Of a DNA stretch of 64,000 nucleotides, positions 45,696 through 57,388 are shown piece after piece. This DNA comes from Lolium rigidum (Eukaryota > Streptophyta > Magnoliopsida > Poales > Poaceae). A model generated the notes under the pieces. It was not told the origin of the DNA. It did no database searches and saw only the letters and a program-made list of their open reading frames with translations. Positions within the stretch are counted from its first letter, which is position 1. Each line of letters starts with the position of its first letter. Position numbers and translations under genes: made by a program. The stretch covers positions 35,086,256 to 35,150,255 of the forward strand of contig NC_061508.1 in assembly GCF_022539505.1 (NCBI RefSeq), written 5' to 3'.

Positions 45696-45787
45696 CTTGG
45701 GGAAAACTGAGGAAAAACTAAGGAGCTGGGGAAAACTGAGTACAACTAAGGACCTGAGGGCACGAAAATAGAAATCCCTATCACATA

Positions 45788-47034
45788 TGATGAATTGCAT
45801 GTGATGTTAATCCTTTATGCATCTTATCTTGCTTAGATCGCGACGGTAGCATTATAAGATGATCCCTCACATTGATATCAAGATAATAAAGTGTTCTCCC
45901 CTCGTATGCACTGTTGCTAAAGTTCGTCGTTTTGAAGCATCTCGTGATGATCAGATGTGATAGATTCTATGTTCACATACAACGGGTGTAAGCCATGTTG
46001 CACACGCGGAAATACTTGGGTTTGCTTGACGAGCCTAGCATGTACAGACATGGCCTCGAACACAGAAACCGAAAGGTTGAACACGAGTCATATGGATGAT
46101 ATGAACAACATGTTGATGTTCACCATTAAAGCTACATCATCTCACGTGATGATCGGATTTGGTGTAGTGACGATGGATCGTGTGCCACTAAACAACTGTG
46201 AGGGATGTTGTATTTAGTGGGAATTCATTATTAATTAGATTAAAACTTTAACTAATTATCATCAACATAGTCTAAATAGTATTTTGAATTAAATTTGTAG
46301 AATTGGCATCTGTTATCTACTATGCGCTAGTCTTGTAATTGAGATAGAAACACTGCTAAATCTGACAAGTAACTTTACGGACTGGTACCGTACTGTTAAA
46401 GAATCAAGAAATGATTAAGTCTTATTGCGAACTTTTGGTAAACCTCACATTGTTGATTCAAAAGATCAATGGTTTCAATTAGTACCTAAAATCATCTTGT
46501 CTCCATAAAACTTGAAGTTCAAATCCGTTTGAAAAGTAAGGAGCTGAAAAGTTAGTTTTCAGAAATAAGCAAGGTGTGAGATATATGTGATATCTAAGAC
46601 CTTAGTGCAAGATGATAGAATATAATTTAGTGAGACTACATAAACTCATAAGTTTTATGGGAATGTACGAAGGTTGAAGACGCTACGCGTCCCGATCCTC
46701 CAACTAGTTGGACACTAATGATATTCGCATATCCATGAAGTGGTCGTCCTTAGTATGCACCGTTGCTAAGACTCGTCGTTTCGAAGCATCACGTGATGAT
46801 CGGGTGTTATAGATTCTATGTGTGCATACGACGGGTGCAAGCCAGGTTTGCACATGCGAATACTGAGGTTAAACTTTACGAGCCTAGCATGTATAGACAT
46901 GGTCTCAGAAAGTCGTCATGATTTGATGGATAAAATTATGAGTGAAATTGTTCATCACATTAAAAAGTTACTAATAGTGAAATCTGGAACACTTGTCATG
47001 TGATGATCAACTTGAAAGTAAGAACCTCAAGGTT
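45788..47034 (+). other. Copia leader region with internal duplication
   Basis: Untranslated leader of the copia element after the Mutator insertion. A block of about 150 bases (GTCGTTT..GAAGCATC through GAGCCTAGCATGTA) occurs twice, near 45925-46060 and 46775-46910, about 850 bases apart. Short open frames carry no known domain; intact gag is not seen. Confidence 0.55.
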
Positions 47035-49600
47035 ATTGGTATTTGACCAACAAACCTAGAAGTTATTGATGTTCAAGTGTTTTTTGAAAATGAGGAAAGC
47101 TAAAAGAGAAACTACAAAAGATTTTGGCAGAAAGAAAGAAAAGACTAGAAAGTCTAGCTCAGGTGTATATAGATGATATACATGTTATGAATGTATTCCT
47201 TGTTTGGTCACACAATGAAGTTCTTAGGTATTTGTACCATATTGGTTAGTATGAGGTGTTATAAAAAACAACGCAATACAAGAATACAATGGCCTAAGTG
47301 ACTGACAAGGAATATGGTAGGAATGCACGTCTGGAACAAAATAAAGTGTTATTGTGTTCGTCGTTGGCATTCTACCTAGCCCTTCAGATTTATAATAAAG
47401 AACTTTATAATTGTTATTTTGTTCTGGTCAAATGAAAACAATGAGTTGTTCAAATTATGACAGAATTCCATGTACGATGAATAAGTTATTATAAATCTTT
47501 ATGGTGAAGCACACATGCATAACACTAACGCTAAAATGCCATAAGGCAAATGATGTAAATTTCACTTATTAGTGGAACCACCATTTAGGTCATGTTAGAA
47601 AGAAACGCATGAAAGAACTCCATGCAAATGGATTTTTGGAGTCATTTGGTTTTTGAATCGTTTGGCGCTTTTAAATCTCTTCTAAAGAGAATGACTGAAA
47701 TACCGTTCATAGGCCAAGAGTTGAATAGGCAACTAACTTAGTGGAAACATACATGATGATGTATGTGGTTCATTGGGCATAGTTGTGTGCGGGAGATTCT
47801 TCTACTTCATGAAAACTTCCAACAATGAATTGAGTGTATATATAAGGATATATTTATTCGATAAGGAAGAAGTTTGAAACATTTGAGTAGATTCAAAAAA
47901 AATAGCATGAAGTGAAAATCATCGTAATAGAAAAGTCAAATATCTATGATTGGATCATGGTGGAAATATTTGAATTACGAGTTTTAGCGAACATCTAAGA
48001 GAGTTTTGAAATTGTTCTACAACTCACGTTTCTTGGAGTATCATAGTACGTGATGATGGAGTATCCGAGAGACGTATCCAAACCTTGTTGGGTTAATGAT
48101 GAAATAAAATAAAATAACGCCATTATATTTTTGTGGATTATGCTTTAGAGACTGTCGCTTTTACACTAAATAGAGCGTCATCATAATCCGTTGAAATGAC
48201 ACCATATGAATTATGGCATGGGTATAAACCTTAATAGTCCTTTCTTAAATTTTTGTATGTGTAGCACAAGTACATAAGTTTACAACCAAAATCGGATGAA
48301 TGTCTTTGTTGGTTATCCCAGAGAATTGATTGGGAATTATTTCCACTATGAAGTCAAAGACAAAAGTGTTTGTCGATGTTTCTTACTTATTTCCAAGAAA
48401 TTGTTTCTAGCGAAGTATTTGACTGGGAGGACAATGGAACTTGATAAGTTTTATGAACCTGAGTATGATGATCAGAGTAGCGCATCATCGGAAATGGTTC
48501 CGGAAGCGGCCACGATGATCATAGCTCCCATGTCTACAAAGAGTTATAGTCGTGGAGATCGAAGTACCCATTGAACCTTGTAGGTATGGTTTACTTTGTG
48601 ATCAAATAAATGATTTATGGATAAAGCATTGATTTTGAACAATAATGAACCAACTACATACAAAGAAGTTAAAATGGCTAAGTGCCATGAAATCCAAGAT
48701 AGGTGAATACTTTTTGAAAGTAAAAAGATCTATAAAATTGATGGACTTGGATGCAATATCCTTGAAGAAGCTCGACTTGTCGAAAACTTTTTTACGACAA
48801 AGTTCAAAGAGTTGACTACGATAAGATTAGATCTTCCGTAGCAATGCTTATAGTCTATATGGATTATTCTAGTAGTCACTACATATTTCTTTTATGTGAT
48901 ATGTTAGTAGGATGGCAGGAATACATTCCTTCCAGAAGTGTGTATTAAGGATGTATACAATACTAAGAGTTTTGCTGGTCCGTGGAATACTAGATAGGTA
49001 TACAAACTTCAATTGGATAAAGTGAGTATTGCGGAGTTGGAATCTTTACCGGATGAAATAGTCAAAGAGTTTTTGATTTCATCAGAAACGATGAAGATGC
49101 TTGCATTTGCAAGAAATTGAGTAGGAGCGTTGAGACATAGTTATAATATTATATGTGGATGACATATCATTGATTATAAATAATGTAATTATGTACTTGA
49201 TGTGAATAAAAGGTTTCATTGAGTATTAACTTTAATGAAAGGATATGGACTAAAACATAATTAGCATTAAGATCTATGAAGATAGATTGAATCGCATAAT
49301 AAGTTTAAGTCAAAGTACATAGAATGAATATTGAAACAGTTCAATACGCAAACGTTAAGAAGGTATTCTTTTCCATGTGAAGGTTTAACAAGACTTGAGT
49401 GTATTTGACACTCAATGAGTAAAAACGCATGAGTGATTTTAGATCACGAATAATCTGTACAAAATCAGATGTCCTGTGCTCTAAAGTGTTACGAGCATAT
49501 ACCATAATGATTCATGTAATGATCATTGGACAACAGTAAGAATATCCCTGAGTGTTTTAGATGAACCAAGGATATATATAGTTTTGAATGGGGTAATGAC
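47035..49600 (+). pseudogene. Copia pol remnant (GAG-pre-integrase, integrase, RT)
   Basis: All frames are broken, but protein traces are readable in order. The GAG-pre-integrase motif (GHVRKKRMKELHANGF near 47588) is followed by an integrase start (DVCGSLG near 47758), SDHGGKYLNYEF near 47955, and WWSIRETYPN near 48055. The integrase C-terminal part is near 48295 (VGYPRELIGNYF). RT traces include SSVAMLIVYM near 48833, the catalytic region LYVDDISLII near 49150 and ISLSQST near 49299. This order (integrase before RT) defines Ty1/copia. Numerous stops and indels show long decay. Confidence 0.75.
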
Positions 49601-49720
49601 AAACAAATCGCTGCCAGGTGTTGCACCGATATTAGTTTGGTCACATATAAAAATAAATTTCAATCTCAATTAGGCTAAGTGTTGATTAAAAGGTAGCACA
49701 ATGAGCTAGAAGAAGTCTAG

Positions 49721-49786
49721 TCCATACCTAGTTCAACCTCGTTTCCGACAAGTACTTGTCGGAAACGAGGTTGAACTAGGTATGGA
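49721..49786. repeat. 66-bp perfect palindrome without spacer
   Basis: Two 33-base arms meet between 49753 and 49754 (centre AGTACT) and are exact reverse complements out to 49721 and 49786. Base pairing stops one position beyond. It lies in the 3' part of the decayed copia element, 110 bases before the gypsy insertion. Confidence 0.93.
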
Positions 49787-49896
49787 GATACCGATGATCG
49801 AATCTCGGACAAGTAAAGAATCGTGTGACAAAGGGAATCGGTATCGTATGTTAATGGTTCAATTCTCACTGAGTTATCATTGAATGTGTGGGAGCC

Positions 49897-51474
49897 TGAT
49901 ACGCGTAGATGCACACGTCCGTTGGGAACCCCAAGTGGAAGGTATGATGCGTATAGAAGCAAGTTTCCCTCAGTATGAAACCAAGGTTATCGAACCAGTA
50001 GGAGCCAAGAACCACGTGAAGGTTGTGGTGGAGGAATGTAGTGCGGCGCAACACCAGTGAAACCGGCGCCAACGTGGAACCTGCACAACACAATCAAAGT
50101 ACTTTGCCCCAACGTAACAGTGAGGTTGTCAATCTCACCCGCTTGCTGAAAACAAAGGATTAAGCGTATCGAGTGGAAGATGGTGTTTGTTTGCAAAGAA
50201 CAGTAAAAGCAGTAGAATGTATTCAGATATAAAGAATGGACAGGGGTCCATAGTTCACTAGTGGTGTCTCTCCAATAAGATAACTAACATGCTGGGTGAA
50301 CAAATTACAGGTGAGCAATTGACAAATAAAGATTCAATACATATCAACGATGATTACTATGTGATTTAATCAGGGCATTACGACAAAGTACATAGACCGC
50401 TATCCAAGCATGCATCTATGCCTAAATAATCCACCTTCAGGTTATCATCCGAACCCCTTCCAGTATTAAGTTGCGAACAACAGATAATTGCATTAAGTAT
50501 GGTGTGTAATGTAATCAACACAAATATCCTTAGACAAAGCATCAATGTTTTATCCCTAGTAGCAACAGCACATCCACAACCTTAGAACCTACTGTCACGA
50601 TCCCAGCATTTAATGGAGGCATGAACCCACTATCGAGCATAATTACTCCCTCTTGGAGTTACAAGTATCAACTTGGCCGAGCCTCTACTAGCAACGGAGA
50701 GCATGCAAGAACATAAACAACACATATATGATAGATTGATAATCAACTTAACGTAATATTCTATATTCATCGGATCTCACCAAACACAACATGTAGCATT
50801 ACAAAATAGATGATCTTGATCATGTTAGGCAGCTCACAAGATCTATAACAATGAAAGCACAAGCGGAGAAGACAACCATCTAGCTACTGCTATGGACCCA
50901 TAGTCCAAAGATGAACTACTCACGCATCAATCCGGAGGCGGGCATGATGATGTAGAGCCCCTCCGGTGATGATTCCCCTCTCCGGCAGGGTGCCGGAGGC
51001 GATCTCCTGAATCCCCCGAGATGGGATTCGCGGCGGCGGCCTCTCGCAATGTTTTCCGTATCGTGGCTCTCGGCACAGGGGTTTCGCGACGGAGGCTTTA
51101 AGTAGGCGGAAGGGTAGGTCAAAGGGCGTCACGGGGGGCCCACACACTAGGGCCGCGCGGGCCCCCCCTTGGCCGCGCCGCCCTAGTGTGGCGGCGCCCC
51201 GTGGCCCCACTTTGCCTCCCTTTCGGTCTTCTGGAAGCTTCGTGCAAAAATAGGCCCCTGGGCATTGATTTCGTCCAATTCCGAGAATATTTCCTTACTA
51301 GGATTTCTGAAACCAAAAACAGCAGAAAAACAAGAATCGGCACTTCGGCATTTTGTTAATAGGTTAGTGCCGGAAAATGTAAAATAATGCTGTAAAGTAT
51401 GTGTAAATCACTCAAGTATTGTAATAAAAGTAGCATGGAACATAAGAAATTATAGATACGTTTGAGACGTATCA
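49897..51474 (-). repeat. 3' LTR of minus-strand gypsy element
   Basis: Plus-strand ends TGATACGCGTAGATG and GAGACGTATCA; on the element strand it begins TGATACGTCTC. A purine tract follows on the right (51476-51490). Open frames inside are not genes. Confidence 0.88.
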
Positions 51475-54072
51475 AGCATCCCCAAGCTTAGTTCCTACTC
51501 GTCCTCGAGTAGGTAAACGATAACACAAATAATTTCTGAAGTGACATGCTACCAACATAGTCTTGATCAACATTATTGTAAAGCATATGAGATGAATGGA
51601 GTGATCCGAACAAAAGATTGCTAACAAAGATAATGACTAAACAAATGAATCATATAGCAAAACTTTTCATGAATAGTACTTTCAAGACAAGTATCAATAA
51701 GACTTGCATAAGAGATAACTCATAAGCAATAAGTTCAAAGTAGAATGCATTGAAGCAACACAAAGGATGATTAAGTTTCAGCGAATGCTTTCAACTTGTA
51801 ACATGTATATCTCATGGATATTTGTCAACATAGAGTAATATAACAAGTGCAATAAGTAAACATGTAAGAATCAATGCACACAGCTTAACACAAGTGTTTG
51901 CTTCTAAGATAGAAGGGAATGGGTAAACTGACTCAACAATAAAGTAAAAGAATGGCCCTTCGCAGAGGGAAGCATTGATTACTATTTTTGTGCTAGAGCT
52001 TTTGTTTTGAAAACATAGAAACAATTTTGTCAACGGTAGTAATAATTCATATGTGCTATGCATAATACTTCCTACAAGTTGCATGTCTCATGCATAGAGT
52101 ACTAATAGTGCTCGCACCTTATCCTACTATCTCGGAAAACACGGATTCTCATCGCATAACATATGCTTCAACCAAGTGTCACAAAGGGGTACCTCTATGC
52201 CGCATGTACAAGTGTCTAAGGAGAAAGCACGCATTGGATTTCTCGCTTTTGATTATTCTCAACTTAGACATCCATACCGGGACAACATAGACAACGAGAT
52301 AATGGACTCCTCTTTTTAATGCTTAAGCATTCAACAATAGTTAATATTCTCATAAGAGATTGAGGTTGTATGTCCAAACCGAAACTTCCACCATGATACA
52401 TGGCTTTAGTTAGCGGCCCAATGTTCTTCTCTAACATATGCATACTCAAACCATTTGATCATGAAATCCACTACTTCAGTACAAGACGAACATGCATAGC
52501 ATCTCACATGATATCCAACAAAGATAAAGTTGATGGCGTCCCCGGAAAACATGGTTACCGCTCAACAAGCAACTTATAAAAATTAAGACACATAACTACA
52601 TATTCATCACCACAATAGTTTTTAAGCTATTTGTCCCATGAGCTATATATTGTAGAGGTAGAGGAATGAAATTTTAAAGGTAGCACTCAAGTAATTTACT
52701 TTGGAATGGCGAGAAAAATACCACATAATAGGTAGATATGGTGGACACAAATGGCATGGAGTTTGGCTCAAGGTGTTTGGATGCATGAGAAGCATTTCCT
52801 CTCAGTACAAGGTTTGGGCTAGCAAGGTTGTTTGAAGCAAACACAAGTATGAACAGGTACAGCAAAACTCATACAAGAACATATTGCAAGCATTATAAGG
52901 CTCTACACTGTCTTCCTTGTTATTCAAAACACTTTACCCGAAAATATCTAGACTTAGAGAGAACAATCATGCAAACCAAATTAAACAAGCTCTACAGTAG
53001 TTCTTCATTAATAGATTAAACTACATGATGCAAGAGCTTAAACATGATCTATGAGAGCTCAAACAATTGCCAAATTGTCAAACCATATGCATCATTTTCC
53101 AATTCCAACCATATAGCAATTTAACGAAGCAATTAGCTTTCGCCATGAACATTAAAGCACAATTAAGAACACAAGTGTTCCATAAGAAAAAGCGGAGCGT
53201 AATATCTCCAATATAAGAATGGCGAGATCCAACTTTATTCAAAACAAAACAAAAATAAAAACAAACCGACGCTCCAAGTAAAGAACATAAGAATGTGACG
53301 GAATAAAAATATAGTTTCACTAGAAGTGACCCGATAATGTTGTCGATGAAGAAGGGGATGCCTTGGGCATCCCCAAGCTTAGATGCTTGAGTCTTCTTAA
53401 AATATGCAGGGATGAACCACCGGGGCATCCCCAAGCTTAGACCTTTCACTCTTCTTGATCATAGTATATCATCCTCTTCTCTTGACCCTTGAAAACTTCC
53501 TTCACACAAACTTCAAGCAAACTCATGAGAGGGTTAGTGCTTAACCACAAATTCATATATTCAGAGGTGACACAATCATTCTTAACACTTCCGGACATTG
53601 CACAAAGCTTCGAAAGTTAATGGAACAAAGAAACTCATTCAACATAGCAAAAGCGGCAATGCGAAATAAAAGACAGAATCGTCAAAAACAGAACAGATCC
53701 GTAAAGATGCATCCGGACTGGGAACTTAACTTGCTCAAATGGAAAAACTCAAAACTAATGAAAGTTGCGTACATATCCGAGGATCACGCTCGTAATTTTG
53801 CAGATTTTTTTCGAATTTTTTACAGTAGACTTATGCCAGAATTCGTGACTGAACAGCAATGTCGTTTCTGCGCAGACGATCCCAAATATAACATCCACTT
53901 TAGCATAGAAACTTTACTTGGCACAAAAACATGATAAGGAGAGGTTGCTACAGTAGTAAACAACTTCCAAGACTCAACAAAACAAAAATTGCTGTAGTAA
54001 AATAAACACATGGGTTATCTCCCAAGAAGTGCTTTTCTTTAACGCCTTTCAGCTAGGCGCAGAAAGTGCAAA
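51475..54072 (-). other. Non-coding interior of minus-strand gypsy element
   Basis: No coding frame of note. Three copies of the purine-tract word (element strand TAAGCTTGGGGATGC) lie at 51476-51490, 53367-53381 and 53425-53439. Much of this region has a mirror-image relative in the plus-strand element at 58040-60633. Confidence 0.6.
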
Positions 54073-54937
54073 TCAAGTATTTTCAAGCGAAGAAGCATCA
54101 ACATTCTTACCAGAGGCTTTGAGCCTACTCTTCTTACTTTTTGGTTTAGGGAATACATGACCACATCCGGGTGTAGAGGTAAAATTTAGAGTGCCTTTCC
54201 CCATATCTATGATTGCTCCCATGAGTTTCAGCAGGGATCTTCCAAGCGTAATTTGTCTTGTCCCTACACATTCATCAACGAGATAATCAGTGGATACCGT
54301 TCTTCCAAGAAAGGTTGTGAAAACACCTTCAGCTATTCCCTTAGAAATTATAACAGAATTATCAGTAAGAGTTATTCCTTCTCCTCCTTCAGTAAGTTCC
54401 CAAAGTGTCAAAGATTCATAAATGCTTTTAGGCATAAGGCAGAAATCAGACATAATATCACAGCGGGCATAAAAAATTTCACCTCAAATGGTAACTTTTA
54501 TAGTAGGCACCCACATTGAAGGTTCAAAGCTTAATGGAACATAATCATAAAATTCGCGAATATGGTTGTACCCTTCTTTTAAACAAGATATATTCGTTTC
54601 GAGAGTGTTCAATCTATTAAGAATGCTAGCAAGAGATGAATCAAAGTTACTAGCAGAGCTAGACGATGTGACTAATTTTTTTACGGCATTAAAAGCTTGA
54701 TCTCCATCACAATGAAGGAAATCTCCTCCCACTACAAAGATCTAAGGCATATCTATAGCGAAGAATAAGCCCAAAATAAAAGTTACTAAGAAGCAAACTT
54801 AGAGGCATTTTCGGTTCAGTTCTACTATAAGAATCAAAAATTCTAGACCAAGCTTTCTCAAAACTCTCCTCACCCCCTTGTTTAAAAGTAAAGATCGATT
54901 CCTCAGGTGATAGAGCAACAACTACAGGACTAGTCAT
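54073..54937 (-). pseudogene. Gag-protease remnant of gypsy element
   Basis: Read leftwards from the ATG at 54937: a gag-like part (SFEKAWSRIFDSYSRTEPKM, then LSLLLSNFYFGL) is interrupted near 54735, where the frame changes to GGDFLHCDGDQAFNAVKK. Then comes a retropepsin-like part (MPKSIYESL, ITLTDNSVIISKGIAEGV, ITLGRSLLKLMGAIIDMGKG). The usual catalytic D-S/T-G of the protease is not visible just upstream of MPKSIYESL, so activity is doubtful. Pol beyond protease is absent. Confidence 0.65.
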
Positions 54938-55138
54938 GATAATAAAATAAATGCAAGTAACTAATTTTTTTTGTGTTTTTGATATAGAGAACAAGACAGT
55001 AAATAAAGTAAAGCTAGCAACTAATTTTTTTGTGTTTTGTTTAAGTGCAGCAAACAAAGTAGTAAATAAAATAAAGCAAGACAAAAACAAAGTAAAGAGA
55101 TTGGAAGTGGAGACTCCCCTTGCAGCGTGTCTTGATCT

Positions 55139-55254
55139 CCCCGGCAACGGCGCCAGAAATTTAGCTGCTGGCGTGTAGTTGACGTGGGAGTTAGAAATCT
55201 CCGGGGTGCAACTTTTTTCTTCAGTTCCCCGGCAACGGCGCCAGAAATTTAGCT
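55139..55254 (-). promoter_or_regulatory. Primer-binding site, present twice
   Basis: On the element strand TGGCGCCGTTGCCGGGG lies 11 bases after the 5' LTR end (55227-55243) and again 88 bases further in (55139-55155), each with the same AGCTAAATTTC lead. This site type is used by Athila-like elements. Only the first copy is next to the LTR. Confidence 0.8.
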
Positions 55255-56407
55255 TGATACGCGTAGATGCACACGTCCGTTGGGAACCCCAAGTGGAAGG
55301 TATGATGCGTATAGAAGCAAGTTTCCCTCAGTATGAAACCAAGGTTATCGAACCAGTAGGAGCCAAGAACCACGTGAAGGTTGTGGTGGAGGAATGTAGT
55401 GCGGCGCAACACCAGTGAAACCGGCGCCAACGTGGAACCTGCACAACACAATCAAAGTACTTTGCCCCAACGTAACAGTGAGGTTGTCAATCTCACCCGC
55501 TTGCCGAAAACAAAGGATTAAGCGTATCGAGTGGAAGATGGTGTTTGTTTGCAAAGAACAAGAAAAGCAAGAGAATGTATTCAGATGTAAAGAATGGACC
55601 GGGGTCCACAGCTCACTAGTGGTGTCTCTCCAATAAGATAACTAACATGTCGGGTGAACAAATTACAGGTGAGCAATTGACAAATAAAGATTCAATACAT
55701 ATCAACGATGATTACTATGTGATTTAATCAGGGCATTACGACAAAGTACATAGACCGCTATCCAAGCATGCATCTATGCCTAAATAATCCACCTTCAGAG
55801 TTATCATCCGAACCCCTTCCAAGTATTAAGTTGCGAACAACAGATAATTGCATTAAGTATGGTGCGTAATGTAATCAACACAAATATCCTTAGACAAAGC
55901 ATCAATGTTTTATCCCTAGTAGCAACAGAGACATCCACAACCTTAGAACCTACCGTCACGATCCCAGCATTTAATGGAGGCATGAACCCACTATCGAGCA
56001 TAATTACTCCCTCTTGGAGTTACAAGTATCAACTTGGCCAGAGCCTCTACTAGCAACGGAGAGCATGCAAGAACATAAACAACACATATATGATAGATTG
56101 ATAATCAACTTAACATAATATTCTATATTCATCGGATCTCACCAAACACAACATGTAGCATTACAAAATAGATGATCTTGATCATGTTAGGCAGCTCACA
56201 AGATCTATAACAATGAAAGCACAAGCGGAGAAGACAACCATCTAGTCGCTGCTATGGACCCATAGTCCAAAGATGAACTACTCACGCATCAATCCGGAGG
56301 CGGGCATGATGATGTAGAGCCCCTCCGGTGATGATTCCCCTCTCCGGCAGGGTGCCGGAGGCGATCTCCGAATCCCCCGAGATGGGATTCGCGGCGGCGG
56401 CCTCTCG
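55255..56407 (-). repeat. 5' LTR of minus-strand gypsy element, cut by gap
   Basis: Matches 49897-51050 almost base for base. Most differences are single-base indels and a few substitutions. The remaining 400-odd bases are lost in the 100-N gap. Confidence 0.88.
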
Positions 56408-56507
56408 NNNNNNNNNNNNNNNNNNNNNNNNNNNNNNNNNNNNNNNNNNNNNNNNNNNNNNNNNNNNNNNNNNNNNNNNNNNNNNNNNNNNNNNNNNNNN
56501 NNNNNNN
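56408..56507. other. Assembly gap of 100 N
   Basis: Exactly 100 N, the usual placeholder for a gap of unknown size. Open frames drawn across it are artefacts. Confidence 0.99.
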
Positions 56508-56560
56508 AAAAAAAAAAATGGCCCTCCAGGCCCAAAGAGGACTCCATCTCCCAGTGCTTG

Positions 56561-56561
<1 letters not shown>

Positions 56562-56618
<57 letters not shown>
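56562..56618. repeat. (TA)n then (CA)n microsatellite
   Basis: About 46 bases of TA repeat followed by about 10 bases of CA. It lies between the gap and the LTR remnant and may be the reason the assembly breaks here. Confidence 0.95.
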
Positions 56619-57133
56619 GGGAGCTTGTTAACTCCGGCATTGAGGGTTCGTGTAATCCTACGCAATGTGTTCATCATCCAACAAAAGTGTAGAGTATGCA
56701 TTTATCTATTCGTTATGTGATCAATGTTGAGAGTGTCCACTAGTGAAAGTGTAATCCCTAGGCCTTGTTCCTAAATACCGCTAAGTTACTACCGCTTGTT
56801 TACTACTCGCTGCGTTACTACTACCGCGTTACTACCGCTTGTTTATCGTCCCGGGCGAGCACTTTTCTCGCCGTTGCTACCGCTTATTCATACCACCTGT
56901 ATTTCACTATCTCTTCGCCGAACTAGTGCACCTATTAGGTGTGTTGGGGACACAAGAGACTTCTTGCTTTGTGGTTGCAGTGGTTGCATGAGAGGGATAT
57001 CTTTGACCTCTTCCTCCCCGAGTTCGATAAACCTTGGGTATCCACTTAAGGGAAACTTGCCGCTGTTCTACAAACCTCTCGCTCTTGGAGGCCCAACACT
57101 CGTCTACAAGAATAGAAGCTCCCGTAGACATCA
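56619..57133 (+). repeat. 5' LTR remnant of plus-strand gypsy element
   Basis: Equivalent to 61627-62136 of the 3' LTR, from GGAGCTTGTTAACTCCGG to GTAGACATCA. The first 990 bases are missing next to the gap. Confidence 0.85.
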
Positions 57134-57144
57134 AGCACTTTTCT

Positions 57145-57162
57145 CGGCGCCGTTGCCGGGGA
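57145..57162 (+). promoter_or_regulatory. Primer-binding site
   Basis: CGGCGCCGTTGCCGGGGA, 11 bases after the LTR end, nearly the same as the site in the minus-strand element (which has TGG in place of CGG). Confidence 0.75.
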
Positions 57163-57388
57163 GGAAAGGTAAAAGGCTCTCATACTACGGTCCCGTGTAA
57201 AGTATTTTTCTCGCGCCGTTGTGTGTGTGCTCGAAGCTATTTCCTTTAGATCCTGCAATTGCATCTTGTTGTTTCTTGTTTACACTAGTTTGGCATAATG
57301 TACAAGAGTGAGCTTCTTATTCTATTTCCTGATTTAAAACATGGATTGTTTGATGCGAAAATTAAAAAACCTATGAAATCTTCTTTGC

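Larger units (their letters stand above)
39324..45778. mobile_element. Mutator-like element carrying a captured gene (Pack-MULE)
   Basis: Inverted ends of about 83 bases (39324-39406 and 45696-45778) begin GGGATTTCTATTTTCGTGCC and differ at few positions. A perfect 9-bp target duplication TATCACATA flanks the element (39315-39323 and 45779-45787), diagnostic of Mutator. No transposase is visible. Contents: a solo LTR (39702-41209), a 50-bp tandem array, and a host-gene-like segment with promoter, two exons and 3' region. Length without the LTR is about 4.9 kb. Confidence 0.9.
38447..49896 (+). mobile_element. Decayed Ty1/copia element (Angela/BARE/WIS-like), interrupted
   Basis: Runs from an LTR remnant (38447-38641) through a tRNA-Met primer site, a long untranslated leader and decayed pol, to 49896, where a gypsy element begins. 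A Mutator-like element (39324-45778) splits the leader: the sequence before (TATCACATA) resumes exactly after it. The LTR end, the leader style and the order GAG-pre-integrase, integrase, RT match Triticeae copia elements. All frames are broken. The 3' LTR is not in the window. Confidence 0.78.
49897..56407 (-). mobile_element. Gypsy element, minus strand, probably non-autonomous (Athila-like)
   Basis: Two LTR copies (49897-51474 and 55255-56407, the latter running into a gap) flank a 3.8-kb interior. On the minus strand the order is 5' LTR, primer site, gag-protease remnant, long non-coding stretch, purine tract, 3' LTR. No RT or integrase is present. The LTRs differ only by scattered substitutions and single-base indels over the aligned part, so the insertion looks recent. 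It interrupts the copia element at 49896. The relation to Athila-type Triticeae elements is inferred from the primer site and protein remnants. Confidence 0.82.

Noticed and set aside
56278..56701. Open frames running across the N gap
   Set aside because: Translation through 100 N and a TA microsatellite is meaningless.
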